Source of the DNA: Lichenicoccus sp963693035
Lineage (GTDB): Bacteria; Pseudomonadota; Alphaproteobacteria; Acetobacterales; Acetobacteraceae
Assembly: GCA_963693035.2 (NCBI GenBank)
Contig: CAXMMQ010000009.1
Span: forward strand, 186,001 to 250,000
Length of the DNA stretch: 64,000 bases
Direction of reading: 5' to 3'
Part shown: in pieces, positions 59,724 through 64,000 of the stretch
Layout of the letters: every line of letters begins with the position of its first letter
How positions within the stretch are numbered: position 1 is the stretch's first letter
Notes under the pieces: model-generated
The model's input: only the letters and a program-made list of their open reading frames with translations
The model's database searches: none
What the model was told of the DNA's origin: nothing
Translations under genes and position numbers: made by a program

Positions 59724-60682
59724 CCAACAACTCCGGGCGACGCAGCAAGGCTCCCCAGACGTGGTGCCGCCGGCAAAGGCGGCGTTGAACGGCGATCGAG
59801 CAGATTCTCCGCCCGCGCCAGGGCATCCTCGGCATTGTCGGCCACCGCATCCACGTCAAGGCTCCCGGCGAGCCCTCCGTGCGCCATGAAGGCCGGCCCA
59901 CCGGCCATCACGATCACCTCGCGGTTGCGTGAGGTCAACCGCGCCGCGCGAATGCACTCTTCGAGCACGTGGGCCTGCTCCCGGCAGCCGAGCGACAGAC
60001 CGACAACATCGTAGGCCCGCGCTCGAACAACAGCGGCGATCTGGAACGGATCATCGATCTGGCCATGCTCGACACGCCATCCGTGCAGGCGGAACACCTC
60101 GGCGAGCATGGCGACGCCGAATCGGTGCTTACTGCCTGGCACCGCCCAGAGGGCGATGCTGCGCTCGGCGCGAGCCGGGAAGGGGGCTGCGGGTGCGAGG
60201 GTCGCAAGCAGGGTCTGCATCCTGGCCTGCAGGCGCATGACCCCCAGCGTGACATCGAGGATGGTGGCGCGATCCTCGAGCCAGAGATCGCCGAGATGAC
60301 GTGCCGCCGGTGCCAGCAGGTCGAGCAGGATGTTCTCGGCGCTCAATCCGGATGCAGCGGCTGATGCCACGTGACGGCCGATCGCTGCCTCGTCGAGCTG
60401 CACCGCATCCCAGGCAAGGGCCGCGATCGTCTCGGGTCCAGGGACAGTGGTGCATGGCGGGGTTGGGCAGCCTGCCGACACTGGCAGCATCAGGGTTGGC
60501 GGAGCCGGGCGCTGCTCCGGGGGCGCCGGGCCGGTCGGACTGGCGGCCTGCTGGATGGTCCTGCGCTTGCCGGTTGTGCGACGCTGTTGCCGGTCACGAT
60601 AGGCATCAGCCAGGCGGGGAACGATGTCGCCCTGGATCAGCCTCAGGACCGCCTCCCGGGTGGCAAGTGCAGGCTGGCCCAT
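59711..60682 (-). CDS. aerR: B12-binding antirepressor, AerR/PpaA family
   Basis: A 323-residue protein from the ATG at 60682 (MGQPALATREAVLRLIQGDI; GGAG upstream). A linker rich in Pro/Thr precedes a helical domain (LAPAARHLGDLWLEDRATIL). A cobalamin-binding Rossmann domain follows, with VPGSKHRFGVAMLAEVFRLH carrying the His-x-x-Gly signature. VVGLSLGCREQAHVLEECIR and VIVMAGGPAF fit the rest of the fold. AerR/PpaA proteins bind B12 and PpsR/CrtJ and relieve repression under light. It overlaps ppsR by 13 bases, as in other PpsR-PpaA pairs. Confidence 0.92.
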   Translation of the reverse strand: MGQPALATREAVLRLIQGDIVPRLADAYRDRQQRRTTGKRRTIQQAASPTGPAPPEQRPAPPTLMLPVSAGCPTPPCTTVPGPETIAALAWDAVQLDEAAIGRHVASAAASGLSAENILLDLLAPAARHLGDLWLEDRATILDVTLGVMRLQARMQTLLATLAPAAPFPARAERSIALWAVPGSKHRFGVAMLAEVFRLHGWRVEHGQIDDPFQIAAVVRARAYDVVGLSLGCREQAHVLEECIRAARLTSRNREVIVMAGGPAFMAHGGLAGSLDVDAVADNAEDALARAENLLDRRSTPPLPAAPRLGSLAASPGVVGWSG

Positions 60683-60792
60683 GCTGCTACTCCGACCGCC
60701 GATGACGCCGGGCCTGCTTCGCTGCCGCATCCGCAAGCCTTGCTGCACCGGTCTGTTCCTTCCGACCTGCCACACTGAAGCCTCCGGGCCGC

Positions 60793-60836
60793 GAAAGTGT
60801 CAACCTGGATTTGTGTCTAATCCACTTGACACTTTC
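60793..60836. promoter_or_regulatory. PpsR/CrtJ operator and symmetrical divergent promoter (aerR/bchF)
   Basis: A perfect 11-bp inverted repeat, GAAAGTGTCAA (60793-60803) and TTGACACTTTC (60826-60836), in the 200-base gap between aerR and bchF. Within it, TGTCTAATCCACTTGACA (60814-60831) is an exact TGT-N12-ACA PpsR/CrtJ site. Each arm also contains TTGACA, a consensus -35 hexamer, facing outward. For bchF, -35 TTGACA at 60826-60831 and a weak -10 (ATAGCG) 17 bases on. Binding would occlude both -35 elements and repress bchFNB and the ppsR/aerR side together. Confidence 0.75.
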
Positions 60837-60882
60837 TCCCGCCGGCTCATAGCGTCGTCTCCAGTGGTGCAGGGAGCGGACC

Positions 60883-61416
60883 GTGGGCAGCACGACATCG
60901 ACAGCTCTGACCTCCGCAGGCGGCATCGCCCCGCCGAACGTTCGTCACGATCCGCGGCTTGGGCGTCGCCCGCTTTACACTGCCGAGCAACGCCTCCGTC
61001 GTGACGCCTCGATCTGGACGCTGGTGCAGGGGATCCTGGCACCGCTGCAGTTCCTGGTGTTCCTGGTCAGCCTCGGCCTGGTCCTGCATGCCCTGATCAC
61101 CGGCCGCGGCGCGCAGGCGGCGAATGTCTCGGTGCTGGTCAAGGCCGCGATGCTTTGCGCCATCATGGTCACCGGAGCCATCTGGGAGCACCGCGTCTTC
61201 GGACGCTACCTGCTGGCGCCTGCCTTCTTCTGGGAGGATGTCGCGAGCTTCGGCGTGATCGCCCTGCACGCGGCCTATGTGGTGGCGCTGTTCGGATCGT
61301 GGCTGAGCGAGAGCGGGCGGCTGCTGCTGGCGCTCGCGGCATACGCGGCCTACCTCGGCAACGCCCTGCAGTTCCTGCTCAAGCTGCGCTCGGCCCGGAT
61401 CGAGGCGCACGCATGA
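60883..61416 (+). CDS. bchF: 2-vinyl bacteriochlorophyllide hydratase
   Basis: A 177-residue membrane enzyme that hydrates the C3-vinyl group of chlorophyllide a toward bacteriochlorophyll a. Marks are RPLYTAEQRLRRDASIWTLV, GILAPLQFLVFLVSLGLVL, VTGAIWEHRVFGRYLLAPAF and FFWEDVASFGVIALHAAYVV. The GTG start has GGGAG 8-12 bases upstream. Its stop overlaps the bchN start (ATGA). Expression is likely controlled by the PpsR site upstream. Confidence 0.95.
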   Translation: MGSTTSTALTSAGGIAPPNVRHDPRLGRRPLYTAEQRLRRDASIWTLVQGILAPLQFLVFLVSLGLVLHALITGRGAQAANVSVLVKAAMLCAIMVTGAIWEHRVFGRYLLAPAFFWEDVASFGVIALHAAYVVALFGSWLSESGRLLLALAAYAAYLGNALQFLLKLRSARIEAHA

Positions 61417-62696
61417 ATATCAGCGTCAGCCCGGTCGCCTGCGCCGCTCCCGTTCTCAGGGACCAGGTCCTGAGGGAACGAGGACAGCGCGAGGTCTTCT
61501 GTGGCCTGACCGGCATCATCTGGCTGCATCGGCGTATGCAGGACGCCTTTTTTCTGGTGGTCGGCTCGCGCACCTGCGCGCATCTGCTGCAGTCGGCCGC
61601 CGGAGTGATGATCTTTGCTGAACCGCGCTTCGCCACCGCGATCATCGGCGAGCGCGATCTCGCCGGACGGGCGGATCTCGACGACGAACTCGACCGCGTG
61701 GTGGGACGGCTGCTGGCACGCCGGCCCGAGATCAAGCTGCTGTTCCTGGTCGGCTCCTGCCCGTCCGAGGTGATCAAGCTCGACCTGTCGCGCGCCGCCT
61801 CGCGGCTGTCGCGGGTGAACCCGGCCGGCGTCCGCGTGCTGGCCTATTCCGGCAGCGGCATCGAGACCACCTTCACCGAGGGCGAGGATGCGTGCCTCGC
61901 CGCCCTGGTGCCGGAGATGCCCGACGCCCCGGCCGACGCCGGGGCAAGGCTGCTGGTGGTGGGCGCGCTGCCCGATACCGTCGAGGCGCAATTCAGGAGC
62001 TTGCTGAACCAGGCCGGCATCGCGCAGATCGACTTCCTGCCGCAGCGCCGGCTGGCGGAACTGGCCAGCATCGGCCCGGCCACGCGCTACCTGCTGGCGC
62101 AGCCGTTCCTGGCGGTCACCGCCAAGGCGCTCGAGGCGCGTGGCGCGCAGCGGATTGCGGCGCCGTTCCCGATCGGCATCGAAGGCACCACGCTCTGGCT
62201 CGAAGCGGCGTGCCGGGCGTTCGGCATCGCGCCGGCGATCATCGGGCGACTGTCCGAGGCACCGCGGGCGCGCGCCGAGGCGGCCCTGGCGCGGGCACGC
62301 GGCGCGCTTGCCGGACGCAGCGTGTTCTTCTTTCCGGACAGCCAACTCGAAATTCCGCTGGCGCGTTTCCTCGCCCGCGAGATGTCGATGCGGCTGATCG
62401 AGGTCGGCACGCCGTATCTGCATCGACAGCACCTCGCCGAGGAACTGGCGATGCTGCCGGCGGTGCAGATCAGCGAAGGCCAGGATGTCGACCTGCAGCT
62501 CGATCGCTGCCATGCCGCACGGCCCGACCTCGTGGTCTGCGGGTTGGGCCTCGCCAACCCCCTCGAAGCGGCCGGCATTGCCACCAAATGGTCGATCGAG
62601 CTGCTGTTCAGCCCGATCCATGGCTACGAGCAGGCGGCCGACCTTGCCAACCTGTTCGTCCGTCCGCTGGCGCGACGCGCCATGCTGGAGGTCTAG
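61413..62696 (+). CDS. bchN: Light-independent protochlorophyllide reductase subunit N
   Basis: A 427-residue component of dark-operative protochlorophyllide reductase (BchNB, the NifDK-like catalytic part). Cluster-ligand Cys residues are in REVFCGLTGIIWLHR, VVGSRTCAHLLQS and VGSCPSEVIKLDLSR, three Cys that bind the [4Fe-4S] cluster with an Asp of BchB. Further marks are YSGSGIETTFTEGEDACL and FFPDSQLEIPLARFLARE. It overlaps bchF by 4 bases and is 3 bases from bchB, so BchF, N and B are coordinately made. BchL is expected beyond the window. Confidence 0.97.
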   Translation: MNISVSPVACAAPVLRDQVLRERGQREVFCGLTGIIWLHRRMQDAFFLVVGSRTCAHLLQSAAGVMIFAEPRFATAIIGERDLAGRADLDDELDRVVGRLLARRPEIKLLFLVGSCPSEVIKLDLSRAASRLSRVNPAGVRVLAYSGSGIETTFTEGEDACLAALVPEMPDAPADAGARLLVVGALPDTVEAQFRSLLNQAGIAQIDFLPQRRLAELASIGPATRYLLAQPFLAVTAKALEARGAQRIAAPFPIGIEGTTLWLEAACRAFGIAPAIIGRLSEAPRARAEAALARARGALAGRSVFFFPDSQLEIPLARFLAREMSMRLIEVGTPYLHRQHLAEELAMLPAVQISEGQDVDLQLDRCHAARPDLVVCGLGLANPLEAAGIATKWSIELLFSPIHGYEQAADLANLFVRPLARRAMLEV

Positions 62697-62699
62697 GGC

Positions 62700-64000
62700 A
62701 TGGAACTGTCGCTCTGGACCTACGAGGGACCACCGCATGTGGGCGCGATGCGGATCGCATCCGCGATGCAGGGCGTGCACTACGTGCTGCATTCGCCGCA
62801 GGGCGACACCTACGCCGACCTGCTGTTCACGATGATCGAGCGGCGCAACACGCGGCCGCCGGTGACCTACACCACCTTCCAGGCGCGCGACCTCGGCGGC
62901 GACACCGCCACCCTGTTCAAGGACGCCGCGCGCGAGGCCTGCGCGCGCTTCAGGCCGCAGGCGCTGCTGGTCGGAGCGAGCTGCACCGCGGAACTGATCC
63001 AGGACGATCCGGGCGGCCTCGCACGGGCGCTGGGCCTCGACGTGCCGGTGATCGCGCTGGAGCTGCCCTCCTACCAGCGCAAGGAGAACTGGGGCGCGGC
63101 GGAGACCTTCTACCAGCTCGTGCGCACCTTCGCGGTGCAGGCGAGGGGTGAAAGCACGGACAATCGCCCGAGCTGCAACCTGCTCGGTCCGGCGAGCCTC
63201 GGTTTCCGCCATCGCGACGACGTTCGCGAAGTGATCGACCTGCTCACGCGACTCGGCGTGCGGGTCAATGTGACGGCGCCGCTCGGTGCCTCACCCGCCG
63301 ACCTCGCGCGGCTCGGCGACGCCGATTTCAACATCGTGCTGTATCCCGAGATCGCCGATCCCACGGCGCGCTACCTGGAAAAGCGCTTCGGTCAGAAATC
63401 GGTGCGCAGCATCCCGATTGGCGTTACCGGGACCCGCGCATTCATCGAGGAGGTGATGCAGGCGGCCGGCCTGCCGCCGATCGATGCCGAGGCACTGGGA
63501 CGCGCCTGCGGCCTGCGGCTGCCCTGGTACTCGCGCTCGGTCGACTCTACCTACCTCACCGGCAAGCGCGTCTTTATCTTCGGCGATGCCACGCACGCAA
63601 TCGCTGCCGCGCGTGTCGCAAGCCGCGAATTCGGCTTTACCGTCGTCGGCCTCGGTTCGTATTCCCGCGAGCAGGCCCGCGACGTACGCGAGGCGGCGGC
63701 GTCATACGGGCTCACCGCCCTGATCACCGACGATCATCTCGATGTGGAAGCCGCGATCGAGGCGCTGCAACCGGAACTGGTGCTCGGCACCCAGATGGAG
63801 CGCCATATCGCCAAGCGGCAGGGCATCGGCTGCGCGGTGATCTCGGCGCCGGTGCACGTGCAGGATTTCCCGGCGCGCTACTCGCCGCAGATGGGCTTCG
63901 AGGGTGCGAACGTGCTGTTCGATACCTGGGTGCACCCGTTGATGATGGGGCTCGAGGAGCATCTGCTGGCGATGTTCCGCGAGGATTTCGAGTTCCATCC
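62700..64000 (+). CDS. bchB: Light-independent protochlorophyllide reductase subunit B (3' end beyond window)
   Basis: The first 433 codons of BchB; the rest lies off the right edge. Marks are MELSLWTYEGPPHVGAMRIA, HYVLHSPQGDTYADLLFTMI, TYTTFQARDLGGDTATLF, LVGASCTAELIQDDPGGLA, LELPSYQRKENWGAAETFYQ and LPWYSRSVDSTYLTGKRVFI. It pairs with BchN in DPOR and supplies the Asp ligand to the cluster. The visible part has no truncation or frameshift. Confidence 0.97.
   Translation, partial: MELSLWTYEGPPHVGAMRIASAMQGVHYVLHSPQGDTYADLLFTMIERRNTRPPVTYTTFQARDLGGDTATLFKDAAREACARFRPQALLVGASCTAELIQDDPGGLARALGLDVPVIALELPSYQRKENWGAAETFYQLVRTFAVQARGESTDNRPSCNLLGPASLGFRHRDDVREVIDLLTRLGVRVNVTAPLGASPADLARLGDADFNIVLYPEIADPTARYLEKRFGQKSVRSIPIGVTGTRAFIEEVMQAAGLPPIDAEALGRACGLRLPWYSRSVDSTYLTGKRVFIFGDATHAIAAARVASREFGFTVVGLGSYSREQARDVREAAASYGLTALITDDHLDVEAAIEALQPELVLGTQMERHIAKRQGIGCAVISAPVHVQDFPARYSPQMGFEGANVLFDTWVHPLMMGLEEHLLAMFREDFEFH

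Noticed and set aside
61350..63212. A long minus-strand open frame antisense to bchN and bchB
   Set aside because: It crosses two well-defined genes on the opposite strand and has no RBS or family motif.

Overview
The window is uniformly GC-rich DNA with tightly packed, often ATGA/GTGA-coupled operons, with no tRNA, rRNA or CRISPR array that I could recognise. A bacteriochlorophyll gene block (bchP, bchG, ppsR, an aerR/ppaA-type gene, bchF, bchN, bchB), a CcrM-type adenine methyltransferase and a full-length PutA point to an alphaproteobacterial anoxygenic phototroph. Acetobacteraceae is my best guess, but no ribosomal marker is present to prove it.

Layout. 1-7071: an MdtABC-like RND efflux operon on the minus strand, cut at the left edge. 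7489-13122: mixed housekeeping genes (a 55-residue orphan protein, an MFS exporter, a CsbD-like stress protein, rnhB, ccrM, a SWIB-domain protein, a 3-hydroxyisobutyryl-CoA hydrolase-like enzyme). 13138-31128: a complete-looking aryl polyene (APE)/xanthomonadin-type pigment locus on both strands. It holds a XanB2-type chorismatase to make the aryl starter, an MlaC-like protein, a UbiE-like methyltransferase, two different acyltransferases, a glycosyltransferase, a polysaccharide deacetylase, a COG4648-like membrane protein, one ACP, an AMP-ligase, two hotdog dehydratases, a ketosynthase plus a partner-type ketosynthase, a ketoreductase, a LolA-like carrier, an MMPL exporter and a flavin-dependent halogenase-like enzyme. 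The last gene is split by one in-frame TGA.

31219-37508: a SemiSWEET transporter, a DUF1003 protein, then an amino-acid permease divergent from trifunctional putA, with three GTTGCA PutA operator cores between them. A 169-bp MITE-like inverted-repeat element supplies the putA stop codon. 37819-45371: a six-gene glycan operon (nucleotide-sugar epimerase, a glycoside hydrolase-epimerase fusion, four glycosyltransferases). 45341-51305: redox and detoxification genes (NTF2-like, SDR, GST, LLM flavin monooxygenase, TetR, aldo/keto reductase) and an FNT-family channel.

51428-64000: the photosynthesis gene block. It starts with a single ORF fusing a CrtI-type desaturase to a CrtB-type synthase, preceded by a 17-codon leader ORF. 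Then come hemC, tspO, bchP, bchG, ppsR and aerR on the minus strand, and bchF-bchN-bchB on the plus strand, with bchB running off the right edge. Between aerR and bchF lies a symmetrical divergent promoter containing a TGT-N12-ACA PpsR/CrtJ-type site. The usual pucC-like gene between bchG and bchP is absent. The most unusual items are the crtI-crtB fusion, the putatively halogenated aryl polyene pathway, the in-frame TGA at 30787, the glycoside hydrolase-epimerase fusion and the MITE-like element at the end of putA.
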